The position numbers and the translations under genes are program-made. A stretch of DNA of 64,000 bases from Hermatobates lingyangjiaoensis. Lineage: Eukaryota; Arthropoda; Insecta; Hemiptera; Hermatobatidae. Positions 53,721 through 64,000 of the stretch are shown in pieces. Under the pieces are notes generated by a model. The model saw only the letters and a program-made list of their open reading frames with translations, searched no databases and was not told the DNA's origin. Location: assembly GCA_026182355.1 (NCBI GenBank), contig JAPFBL010000597.1:62001-126000 (forward strand), read 5' to 3'. Each line of letters begins with the position of its first letter. Position 1 is the first letter of the stretch.

Positions 53721-54129
53721 AAAAAGGACAGTTCGTCTCCCATCATTGATAAGTATTCATGATTTACCTAGTTTAGTTTTACATCAAAAGTGACTTCAGG
53801 TTTCGGAATCCTATCTTGGAATTTTTTAATGAAAAGATCTTTGATACCTACTTTCTTTGTTTTTAATGAGAACGTTATATATAAGGAGATTTGGCTGAGT
53901 TTTATTTGTGTGTCTTAACTAACTTTTAACTATTACTGTCCTTTCCGGATCATTTTCACAACATTCACGTATAATATACTCACAACTTGAGTTGATAGTT
54001 ATCAATATTGACAGTCTCTTTTTTAATGAAATATTGAAAATGAGTCATGCTATTTTGTATGTAGAAAGATGTGAGTCTATCCGAAGATAAGTGACGCATC
54101 TAACCGTTTTATATATGTATACATATGTA

Positions 54130-54360
54130 TAACAATATTTCACAGTAAAACGTGAAAACAACATCTAAATCACATCACAATAACAAAATCAGAAAAATCA
54201 ATAAAATCCTTCAACCAAAACAAGTAGTGTCTTCGCCAGTGTCTCCCGTGAGATCAGATAGATCAGTTTGATTCTAACAAAGACAGACAGACCACCTGTT
54301 TTGGTTGAAATGTCTTAATCATTTCTCTAATTTTCTTACAGTGGTTTAGACGTTAATATT
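54130..54360. repeat. Degenerate PLE pseudo-LTR dimer
   Basis: TTTCACAGTAAAACGTGAAA, CACATCACAATAAC, CAACCAAAACAAGTAGTG on the left; ACCACCTGTTTTGGTTGAAA, TTACAGTGGTTTAGACG on the right. An older subfamily. Confidence 0.7.
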
Positions 54361-55892
54361 TATAGAAGTATAAGGCCAGTTAACAAAGATACATAATAGT
54401 TCATATCATTTTAAAGCAAAATAAAATCTTTGTATGACACATCCCTACATTGCAATAAGAAAATTCATAAGAATCCTTCGATTCATTTTTGTTTTGTAAA
54501 GGCACTGTAGAAAATAATGATTCCAACGAGAAAGAATTCATGAGTTTAAAACAACTTCAACATATACAAGAACAAAGTTAAATAAAACCATAATCCTTAT
54601 ACTACAAACATCTTAAAAAAACATAATCAAATTGTTCAATATGATGTAATTATAGAGGAAGTAAAAGGCTATTCGTTAAATCACTTATAGTGGTACAAAA
54701 TGAAACACAAAATATTAAAAAATCTTTTACCTTCCTCCAATTATAATATTTCTATTGATCTAATCAAAGATAAATGTTACTACTTTCACTTCAATCTCTT
54801 TCAAATGCTATCATTACTGTTAAACTTGACTCATACTTATCAAGGCCTAATATCTCTTGCACTTCAGTCAGAAAGTGAATCATTCAATTTAATTTGAAGA
54901 ATATATATTCATTATTTTTTTAACTATATGATACAAATTTTGTAATACTTTTTTACTGCATAATTATTTATTTCGAATACAAAATTGTATGGAAGATAAT
55001 GTGGCTCTTTTACCATTCTTGAATAAAATTATATAAAAAAAATAGAAACATTGTAATCATAGCAATACACTCTCATATTAATTTCTTCCTGATATTCCGT
55101 GAATAGATTGTTCATTACACCAACAATTGTTTTTGCATTCACAAAACTATGTACTTAGAATCATCATTGGAACCCTAGACTTGTCTGAATGGAATGAACT
55201 TTTTACTATTGCGAATCATATAGACAATGTATTTCATAGACAGAAAAACAAAAAAACTATCATCTAACTTTCATCCTTATTACAAAAAAAGTAACAATCT
55301 TTCTAGAGTAAAATAAATTCACCTAAGCCAATTCAACAAATAACTAGTAACTTTTAAAACCAAAAATTCAAATGTAAAGAGAACATTATTTTTATGGTGA
55401 ATAATGCTTCTCAGTTTAATATTAAAACATATTCCAAATAGAAATCAGCATGAAACTAAAACATATTCATAAGTCAGTATTATAAAATATATACATCAGT
55501 TACTGTCATCATTCTAGCAGTTAATATTCATCACTTTGTCCATGCAATACCTACAAAACCCCTGTAAAATTACATTTATAATAAATGCTATAAACGATGA
55601 TACAGATCGAATACTTCTAAGAAATATCTTCTTTCTTCCAAATGTTCGATTAATATTGTGCACAAATATTTCTTTAAAAAGTAGTATTTCAATTGATCTT
55701 ATATGAAAATAAAACAATACCCTGACACCGAGGAAACTTCCCTAAAAAGAAATATAAATAGGAGAGCTCTCTCAGAAAGGAGATTGTGGTAACACATTCC
55801 CTGTCTCATTAAACAGAAGAAAATACCCAAAAGTAACAATGCCAAAACGACAATCATTTCATGGTATAACAAGATGAAAATTTATGTATTAC
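54361..55892. other. Intron 1, 5' part, no element recognised
   Basis: AT-rich single-copy-looking DNA next to the exon 1 donor. Confidence 0.45.
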
Positions 55893-56492
55893 CTCTGTCA
55901 CAGACTGTTTGGTGAAATCATTGAGGGATGTGATCCATACATTCAGGAGTTCACTAACAGCAACCTGGTCAGTATATAGCCAAAAGAACAAGTCATTTAC
56001 CCACTTGACACTTTCACTTTCTGCACCTGTCGCTGTGGGTGGAGGATGATGACCGGTTGACTTTGGTTTCAACGGCACAGGAGTCCTCCCCGATTTTGAA
56101 CCGAGACGTTTCCTCGAAGGAGGAGTCGGCGGTACATATTTCCCACTTGGAGGAGGTGTAAGAGCTTTAGGAATATCTGTAATAGCAGGTAACTTACCAA
56201 TATCTACGTTATTTTCAGTCTTTTTCACTAATACCGGCTCTACAGAATCATTTGCATCTTTAGACCCTCTTAATCTTAAAGCTATTTTACCGTACACGAA
56301 TCTCCCCACACCCAATATTATCAACCCAAAAAACATCCACCCAAATAAATACATCACTAACGTATCCATGTTGGAGTCACCACCACCTTCGAATGTACAA
56401 ATCAAATCATCTATCTTTTCCGCCAAGTCGTCCATAATCCTCCATGCTTTCGACACCCAGTTCCAAATTGGCTCGGGAATGAGTTCAGCCAT
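55893..56492 (-). CDS. Exon 1 of a C2CD2/C2CD2L (TMEM24)-like protein
   Basis: Starts at ATG (complement of 56490-56492) and runs 200 codons to GAG, followed by donor GTAATA at 55887-55892; complete codons at the boundary (phase 0). Features: an N-terminal amphipathic part (MAELIPEPIWNWVSKAWRIM); one strong membrane segment about residues 44-68 (LVMYLFGWMFFGLIILGVGR); a basic, Pro/Ser-rich linker about 70-160 (ALTPPPSGKYVPPTPPSRKR); then SVKWVNDLFFWLYTD and VWITSLNDFTKQSV, resembling the first helix of an SMP lipid-transfer domain. In vertebrates C2CD2L (TMEM24) is an ER-anchored protein with SMP and C2 domains that moves phosphatidylinositol at ER-plasma membrane contacts. I infer the same architecture here. 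The coding base composition is clearly richer in GC than the flanks. Alternatives: another SMP family member such as a PDZD8- or TEX2-like protein. Confidence 0.72.
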
Positions 56493-56750
56493 AGCTAAAT
56501 ATAAATCGGGACAACTTTACAAAACAAAAATAGCATCACAGCCGTGCAGAGTATCGAGTTTCTGTAAAACCTTGCCAGAAACCAATCTCGACCCTCAGCT
56601 TGCCAAACACATGACAGGAACGGTTATTTCGTTCGATCCTCCTGCCCTCTGTTGTGACAGCTCTCTGTTTACTTTCATAGTTTAACATAAAGTCGACAGA
56701 GTGCAGCAGTATACAGCAGGTTTCATTAATCCATGTCTGCTATAGGACAG
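56493..56750 (-). promoter_or_regulatory. 5' flank / probable 5' UTR and promoter of the C2CD2-like gene
   Basis: Upstream of the ATG the sequence stays repeat-free and relatively rich in GC to about 56720, then becomes AT-rich. No TATA box is placed convincingly. A 5' UTR and start site are expected here but are not shown directly. Confidence 0.4.
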
Positions 56751-57325
56751 AACTAACATTAAAAAATATAAATTCAAATATTAATTTATATTGTTTTGTA
56801 ATAATTTCGCTTTATCCCTTTATTACTTGCAGTAACTTCTAAATTCAGTTCCTTATTCTAATAATGAACAAATTATTTGTTACTTCATTATACTGGTGAA
56901 ATTATTCTTACCATTTTTCCCAATCAATTCCTTTTAACATAAAATCCAGATTTCTATTTGTTGACTTAATGTAGAAAGTTACTATTTGACATAACGCTTA
57001 AATGGCTTATAATTAAGCCACGTCTTTCAATTTACAATTACCTTATTTTAACTCTAATAGTTCCCTTTGAATTGATTCATTTTTTGAGTTTTATATCCAT
57101 TGCAAATAAAAAATGTTTTATACTTTAACAATTTTTTTGGAAGATTGAATTTTATTTAATTACTAGTAACAATAATATTAACGTTTAAGTAGTTCATTTA
57201 GGTAGGAATTTTATTTACAACTCTTTTAGTAATTTAATAATCTATGCAAATGATCTTTGTTCGAAATGACGTAAAACTCAAAGAAGTATTTTCCTAAACA
57301 ATTCTAAAAGAATTATAACAAAAAA
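56751..57325. other. AT-rich intergenic DNA
   Basis: Nothing recognised. Confidence 0.45.
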
Positions 57326-57329
57326 TCTA

Positions 57330-59060
57330 GAGTGGCCTGCACTCAACTTTACTATAAGTAAACTTAATATCAATGTTCTTAGGTATATAATATATAATGT
57401 CTCATTTAAATGTAAACATTTAAATGGGAGATGCTTATTAGTCTTTCATTTCTGAGGTAGTACAGATAGTGATTGATTGACTTATCATTATATAAACTTA
57501 TTTTTGTACATCCCACAGCTGATCCAAATAACCTCATTGATATATCTATAGCAGTAATAACATTTTTGAAAAGCCAAACTGAAAATTTCTTGATACAAAA
57601 TAATCTCCTACAAAAGAACTTGCGTTTGTTCAAATAGCCAGTGAATTTCTTATATCGGTTACTTGACCTCCTTCTACATTGAATATTTAAGTCAAATTTT
57701 CAAATTTAAATCAGAAAAATACTCTTATTTTCTCTGAAAACATCATAAACATCCAAGAAAAAATGCCGTTTTAAGATAATTTATAATTAAGGATATACAA
57801 TAATTACATTTATTAATCTTCAAACGAATGATTTCCATTTTGAATTATGTTTTACATTTTTGGTTTTTTATAGAATTGTTATACTGGGAATTTTATGGCT
57901 TCTTAGTATTTATTAAAATCATTTTCCTTCCCCTTTATCGAAAATCATATATACCAATTTTCTCTGAGTGAGTGTTATCTTTTTTCCTGCGTCTTGTACT
58001 CTGTTATAAGCTTGCTATGAATGTATATTGGGAAAAAATATATTAGTAATTAACCAGTTTACATACTCAACTCAAAGTCGAAGCCAGCTATTCAATATAA
58101 TTTAAATCATTTATAGTTGGGAGCTTCTAATTTTTTAAAATAATAAATATGAACTATTAGACTAGAATAGTCTAATTTTATCTCAGTGGTTTTGCTCAAA
58201 AAATTTCTAAGTCAATGTAAATATTGCAAAAAAATATCAAAAATTCGACAAGTATAGCAGGTGATCTCTTAGTCTAGGATAAACAAACAGTTTTTATAGC
58301 TTTATTGCTCTTTCCCGTAATTGAAACTGCATGGATATTTTTTTATGAATTGCTAATTTTTTGTTCCATTTATGGTCAAATTTTCATGAGTTTTTAATGA
58401 GCCGTTTAGCGTCAAAAAAAACATTTTCTGAAAACAGAAATCGTACTTTAACGCCCCTTTGGTGAATGTAATTTTGAAAAAAATTATTTCAAATAATTTT
58501 CCATATAATGTTCTATTTTTAAGCATAGTTTCATTTTGATTCGTCAAACGGTATGTCTTGTATCGTTCTAACAAGCTTTGAGATTGAATTATAAGTCAAA
58601 ATTTTTACATTTTATTGAAAAAAAAAATATTTTCCGTTGTTTTAAAATTCTGAAATTATTTTTCGTTTGTTCCATTTGTAACCTCAAAGATAATACCAAA
58701 ATTTCAAAACTCTAGAGTTATCAGTTTAGGAGAAAAAAATGTTCTCTAAAAAACGGTTTTTGGCAAAAAAAGTGACTTTCCCATCATGCATAATTCTTGC
58801 CAAACAATAGGGATCTGCTTCTCTATGAGGCCAATTTTTGTGTAACATATCAACTTGATTCATCAAAGATTCTGGACTGTAGTAGCATGGTAAGAAGCAA
58901 TGGTAACACACTCACCCACCCACCCACCCACACACACCAGACATCATCAAGAAAACTTCATAAAACGACTTCAGGGACCTCAAAACATGTAATTCCGTCA
59001 AAATCTGGAAATCGAATTTTTTCACGATCAATATATTTTACTTATAGTAAAGTAAAAATG
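57330..59060. mobile_element. TIR-element family copy 5, longest (about 1.73 kb)
   Basis: 5' CAACTTTACTATAAGTAAAC (57347 on), 3' TTTACTTATAGTAAAGTAA (59037-59056): the inner 18 bases are perfect inverted repeats. It combines the 5' half shared with copies 3 and 4 and the 3' half shared with copies 1 and 2. No intact ORF. The minus strand in the 3' half reads DPYCLARIMHDGKVTFF, a 17-residue block also readable in copy 2. A (CCCA)n run lies near 58913-58935. Confidence 0.82.
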
Positions 59061-60280
59061 AAATTAAAGCTCTATTCATGGAGGAATAGCAGTTACAACT
59101 CTTCGCATGAGCAGAGTGCTTCAAATCCTGCGTCTTACGTTACATTAATGGTTTTATTAGTACAATAATTGTAAAATCAATAAAAATGAAAAAGACAAGG
59201 GAGAAGGTATCTATATAAATAAAAGTAAGCCACCATAAGTCACATCGAGCTGTAACTTTGACAGAGATTAGTGTATGCCTAACTTAAAAACTAAGATTTG
59301 AATAGATTAAAAAAACAACGTAGAAGGGAAGTTATAAACTATTAAGTTTTGTTTGGCTAGCTACACAGGTATATCAACTAACAACACCTGCTTACTACAG
59401 TATTAGTAGTAAGTATCAAATAATACTTCAAATACTAATACTACAGTATTAGATACCTCAAATACTAATACTACAGTATTAGATACCTCAAAATATCTGT
59501 TTATTTTTAAAATGAAGACACCAAAAAGACAGAATTTTTTCTAAGGGTGGATTTGGGTTCACTAATGTATAATACGTAAAGATAACTTGAAATGAGTCAG
59601 TTCTAAGTAATGAGCAGGTAAAACCTGTATAAACATACAGGCATTTTAAGGTGCTGATTTTAATTTTATTTACGTTTATTGTAATTTGCCTGCTTTAAAA
59701 GAGTGAATCGTACCTATTCCGCTTATAAATAAAAAGTATATCTAGAATAAAATCAATTTTTGAGCCTAGTGTCTAAAGATCCAAAACGTAAAAGAAACTC
59801 CAGATCTACTGACAATTATGGTCAGTACAATAATAATATTTTCTACTATTCCATGATCTCTAATAACATTATAGAATACCATATATCAAAAACGTGATTT
59901 TTATAATACCGGTCTGTTATACAGAACTAAAATTATACAGATATTATACAGATTATATACTATATAATCTAAAATTATACAGAACTGTTCCTTTAATAAA
60001 TAACAATGATCTTGAATAATCTTGAAATTTGTTCTTTGCTATTTTATATTTTCTTCTTACAAATTACATTTGTTGATTTGCTATTTCACAAATAAAAAAA
60101 AATTGCATTTCTTTTTAAAATTATTTCTCATATAAATAGTGTCATTAATGTTCTTTATAAATGCTCTTATCAATAAATTGCTATTAATTGTTAAGAAAAT
60201 GACATTGAAATAGAAAATACCTATAACACGCTAAGAGATTGAATTGGGTTTCTCAGGTTAAGCAGTTTTTTTGCCACTTC
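59061..60280. other. AT-rich intergenic DNA
   Basis: Two 29-bp direct repeats with an internal palindrome (ACTAATACTACAGTATTAG) lie at about 59425-59490. No gene recognised. Confidence 0.5.
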
Positions 60281-60284
60281 TGCT

Positions 60285-60938
60285 GACAATCAAAATATTC
60301 TAACAAACAGGATCAGAAATGAGTCAAGAAACACAACCTTCAAGAATTACTTCAACAAATGTAAGCTAGAGGACTTCAACAGATTACAAAGCTTTTCTTA
60401 CAGTAAATTATATCGAATAATAAACAGTTTTAACCCATAGACACCAGCTATTTAAATCCAGATCTCAATTTAACATATAATTATCAAAGAAACTGGCGCA
60501 AATAAGAACAGCAGGCGGTAACAGCCTATACCATCGTTCAAAGGTATCTAATATAAAATTAAAACTGAGGAGCTTTGTACGATATGCAGGAATGTGAAAC
60601 TTTCACTCATATAGTATTGAGATGTCATAACTTTGGCCCTCAAAGGGAAGCCTTCTTACCCCAAAGCTTTTTCAATAACGAGTAGTCAAATATAACCAAC
60701 TTGCCTTTCTCCTAGGAATTGTACATAAAAGGCAGGCTGCAAATATATTTTATTTTTTTGTAAATATTTTAAAAATTAGAGTTTTTATTTAAATGAGTAA
60801 AAAAAAGTTCAAATATCAGTATATTTCAGATTATGTTTTCTATTTATGTATTTCGTTATTATTGATTATATTATGGCTTGAAAATACTAGCATGTGAATT
60901 TTAAACTATGAAGCAATGTAATACTCCTTTGTATAAAG
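60285..60938 (+). pseudogene. LINE ORF2 C-terminal remnant
   Basis: Frames read FNKCKLEDFNRLQSFSYSKL, then ELCTIC, a one-base shift, ECETFTHIVLRCHNFGPQRE. This is the CxxC...ETxxHxxxxC C-terminal motif of non-LTR retrotransposons, followed by an AT-rich 3' UTR. It is split from its tail by the hAT at 60939-61765. Confidence 0.82.
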
Positions 60939-61765
60939 CAGTGGTTCCCAACCTGTGGGTCGCGACCCCAAACGGGGTCGTGACACCAATGCCATGGGGT
61001 CGCCAATTGATTTTGACCCGAACGTGAATATTATATAAAAAACGGTAAAAACAGAAGACAGTTAAATAAATAACATTATAAAATAAAATTAAGACAATTA
61101 TATAAATTCACACTATGAAACTAAATGTAACAGTTCATTAAGTCACTGAACATAACGTCCGAGACATGTATTGAACATGTTTCGTTTCCTTGAAAGACCT
61201 TAGTTTCTTTCTCTTTTCTTATGTGGTTTGGACGTAAAAAAACACTACTTAAAAAGTTATGCGAAAATATACAAGCATGATCTGTTGTGCTAGAAATATT
61301 ACGCACCCTTTTGATGTTAAACAACCAATGTAGACAATAGATCGAAAAAAATATCTTATTAAATGCAGACCGAAATAAATTAGATGTGGAACACGACTTG
61401 AGGTGTGCCATATCGACAACGGAGCCCGGATAGAATTGCTAGCAAAAAAGCTACAATAACAGCCGTCTCATTAAGGTCAGTTCATAAACATACTTTAGTA
61501 AAGTTACATAATGGTATGAAAATTTTTGTTTGAATACTTTGAAATTGATTTGCAATTAATTAATGTTTTGTAGGAGCTTTGAAATTAATGATTAAATTCT
61601 TTTAATATATATTTAAGGGAATATACAGTTACTTCACTAATAAATTGCAATTATGCCTTTCTTATAGAAAAAATAAATGTATAAAAGATATTTTAACGAT
61701 TGGGGTCGCTTCCTGATTGCTTGTTCTAAAATGGGTCGCTATATTTGAAAGGTTGGGAACCGCTG
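60939..61765. mobile_element. hAT-type element with perfect 8-bp TSD
   Basis: Starts CAGTGGTTCCCAACCTGTG and ends AAGGTTGGGAACCGCTG. GTATAAAG flanks both sides (60931-60938, 61766-61773). A pseudo-LTR scrap (TTGAAAGACCTTAGTTTC) and an inert minus-strand ORF (61121-61411) lie inside. Confidence 0.95.
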
Positions 61766-61773
61766 GTATAAAG

Positions 61774-61815
61774 TATATACTTTAAATAAAATATTATTCT
61801 ATTCTATTCTAATAC
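61774..61815 (+). repeat. LINE 3' tail (ATTCT)n
   Basis: AAATAAAATATTATTCTATT CTATTCT is the probable 3' tail of the LINE at 60285, displaced by the hAT. Confidence 0.65.
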
Positions 61816-63199
61816 CTATAACATATTAAATGTTATTGCTCTTAGGCTGTTAATCCTTTATTGGAATTTAAAGTCATAACTATTTTTATCCGTTATGTTG
61901 TTCAGTATAGGTTTTTTTTAGATTTTAGTTCCTTTCTAAAATATTCACCTTACAAACACAATTATCGTTTGGAGTTCATGTTGTATTTGAATATTAAATG
62001 ATAATATAGGTGTTAAAAGTAAAGGTCTACTAACCTTATATGTTGAATGTTTATCAATAAGTTACAGCAACTTGAGCCAGATTTATCTTAATTTAAGTGC
62101 CTCTCTTATTTCTGAAGTATGATTCAGTTTTAAAACAATTCTCAATTCCAATCATATCAAGCTGACAGAATCTGAAACATTAAAATTCATTATAAAAGTG
62201 AGATTTGACACGTTTTGCAAAAATGTATTAAAGATTTTCTTATAAGAAGTAACATGTTTCTCTGACAACCACTTTACAGTTTATTTTCTTTTCATTAATG
62301 CTATGCATAATTTATATGATGTATTCAATCAGTTTAAAAGAAATGAAGGAGGCATTTTTGTATCAATTGAACAAATGTTTCCTACATGTGTACGCAATAT
62401 CATTATAATTTGGAAACAATTATAACAATTTATGTGCAGCTTTTAATTACATTTTTGTAAGAGCATTAACTAATGGAAAAAAAACAAACGTGTTGTGAAA
62501 TATAAAACATTTTATTGAAAACTTTTCTTGTAATCTTGAAACCAGCTCTAAATAAACTATGAAGATAAAGAAAGTTATAAATTATATAAAACTTATTTTA
62601 ATTGAAAGTTAAAGTATCCCTTGTGCAAGATATCTGAAAAATGATCTTACTTATATCTATTTTTTTTATAATTAGGATAACATTTTAAACCTTACATAAC
62701 GTCTCAGAACACAGATTAAAACACCCTTATGAAGACTTCAAAAGAAACCAACAGGTAGGTTATCTAACTGATGGATATTATAAAAACATTCCACTTTAAA
62801 TTTCTTAAAATATAGTAAACCTTAAAACGAGAAAGAGGAGGAACATTTCTAATCGTTTGAGATATGTAGGATAACATAAACAAACTAAAAAATAAAAGTA
62901 ATGATAAAAGACACTCAAAGGCATTAAAAAGAAAATTGATAAGGCAACACGAAAGCCATTAAAACCGATAAAAGTAATACAATCGCTATCATTTCTAAAT
63001 CAGATTATTTTGTAAAAACGGAAGAGTTTTGGGTAAAAATAATTTTGATCAATTAAAAAAGTGATCCAACTAAAAAAATGAATAATAAATTATAAATGTA
63101 AAAAATAAATGTCATAATGTAATAAACCCAAATGATTCCTATAAATTTATAAAATCAATCTCAGTGACACCGAATTAAAATCACAAATAAAGCTTAATT
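61816..63199. other. AT-rich intergenic DNA
   Basis: No gene, RNA or element terminus recognised. Confidence 0.45.
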
Positions 63200-63535
63200 A
63201 GATAAATGAACCAGTAAGAATGCTAATAAATTACAGAAATGTCCTAGCATTAAATGAATGCTAGTAAATGGAATAGCTACTACTAGTAAATGGATAAGGT
63301 TAGGCTACCAAATTCATACTCCATTAAAAATAATAAGGAACTATTAAATAAAATAAAAGACACAAATACATAAGATAAATGAACTAATAGGAATGGCAAT
63401 AACTTATAGAAATACCCTACATATAAAATAGTAAAAGAAATAGCTGAATAATAAAAGATAAGGTTAGGCTACCAAATTTTTACTCCATTAAAAATACTAC
63501 AGCACTATAAAATAAAGACATAAAAATAAACAAAA
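63200..63535. repeat. Two-copy tandem duplication, about 175-bp period
   Basis: GATAAGGTTAGGCTACCAAA occurs at about 63293 and 63468 with matching flanks (GATAAATGAAC before, TACTCCATTAAAAATA after). The copies are diverged. Confidence 0.8.
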
Positions 63536-64000
63536 ACAAAAACTGGTGTCATGTGAAAGAAAAAATGTATATACCTCTACATTATTGAGGTATTATACGT
63601 ATTCTACGTATAAATAGAATCGTAAAATAACTAGAAAGATAACGTAAACAATAATTAATGAATAAGAAAAGTAATAAATACTACCCTTAAACAGAATTAT
63701 TTAAATTGAATAATAATTCTATTCAGTAAATGGTGGATTAGGAATGGGAAACCCTTTATCAGGGAAACCCTTTTCATCTTCCAAGAACTAGATAAGACGT
63801 ATATTAATCATTTAATAGAAAAATTGAATGTTATTCATTATAGTAGATTGCAAACAACTCAAGTAATTAAGTAATAACTCAAGATAAGCAAATACGATAG
63901 TAATCATAAATAGCGTAAATTATTATAAAACATAATAGATATAAATAATTATCTCAGTTCATTAAGTAATGAAATAACATTTAAGTATGTAATAGAAATA
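63536..64000. other. AT-rich intergenic DNA
   Basis: Nothing recognised to the window edge. Confidence 0.45.

Larger units (their letters stand above)
23838..55892 (-). other. Intron 1 of the C2CD2-like gene, about 32 kb
   Basis: Donor GTAATA directly after GAG at 55893 and acceptor CAG ahead of 23837. The phases agree (0). It is filled with PLE dimers, hAT, SINE and TIR elements and LINE remnants, listed separately. Confidence 0.65.

Noticed and set aside
56368..56685. Plus-strand ORF opposite exon 1
   Set aside because: Shadow frame of the minus-strand exon and its 5' flank, with no domain.
61121..61411. Minus-strand ORF near 61.2 kb as a gene
   Set aside because: Lies wholly inside a hAT element delimited by TIRs and TSD, and has no recognisable domain.

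Overview
This is an AT-rich, repeat-saturated metazoan window, most likely from an invertebrate. An arthropod is possible: one SINE family ends in short CCTAA repeats, the complement of the arthropod TTAGG telomere unit, but this is weak evidence. There are no prokaryotic features. Host coding sequence is sparse, and nearly everything else is transposable-element (TE) DNA.

Host gene. Two minus-strand exons appear to belong to one gene, a C2CD2/C2CD2L (TMEM24)-like lipid-transfer protein with an N-terminal membrane segment and an SMP domain. Exon 1 (55893-56492) carries the ATG, the membrane helix, a proline-rich linker and the start of the SMP domain. Exon 2 (23742-23837) continues it in the same phase. 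The intron between them is about 32 kb and is filled with TEs. Later exons would lie left of position 1 or were not recognised.

TE landscape. (1) Penelope-like elements (PLEs) dominate. One copy (15106-17873) is apparently intact, with a single ORF encoding reverse transcriptase and a GIY-YIG endonuclease, flanked by identical 117-bp pseudo-LTRs. Dozens of fragments surround it: C-terminal GIY-YIG pieces, N-terminal ORF pieces, RT pieces, and about ten head-to-head pseudo-LTR dimers that form perfect or near-perfect palindromes. Most fragments abut (TA)n tracts. (2) Small hammerhead-ribozyme-like motifs accompany these PLE ends. They read CUGANGA, one extra base, a stem-II hairpin, GAAA, then a minimal and usually self-complementary stem III; in one family stem III contains the ORF ATG. 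(3) Seven short hAT-type elements are delimited, five of them with perfect 8-bp target duplications; truncated hAT ends also occur. (4) A tRNA-derived SINE family has two complete copies with target-site duplications (TSDs) and several fragments. (5) LINE 3' remnants occur at 25.3-26.0, 42.4-42.8 and 60.3-61.8 kb. (6) A TIR element family of up to 1.7 kb has about five copies, and there is one Tigger/pogo-like MITE.

Layout. 1-1490, an 84-bp satellite array; 1.5-14 kb, PLE fragments; 14-18.3 kb, the intact PLE and neighbours; 18.6-23.7 kb, hAT, SINE and TIR elements; 23.7 kb, exon 2; 23.8-55.9 kb, the TE-filled intron; 55.9-56.5 kb, exon 1; 56.5-64 kb, the 5' flank with a TIR element, a LINE with a hAT inserted in it, and unassigned AT-rich DNA. 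All assignments come from reading the sequence; no database search was run.
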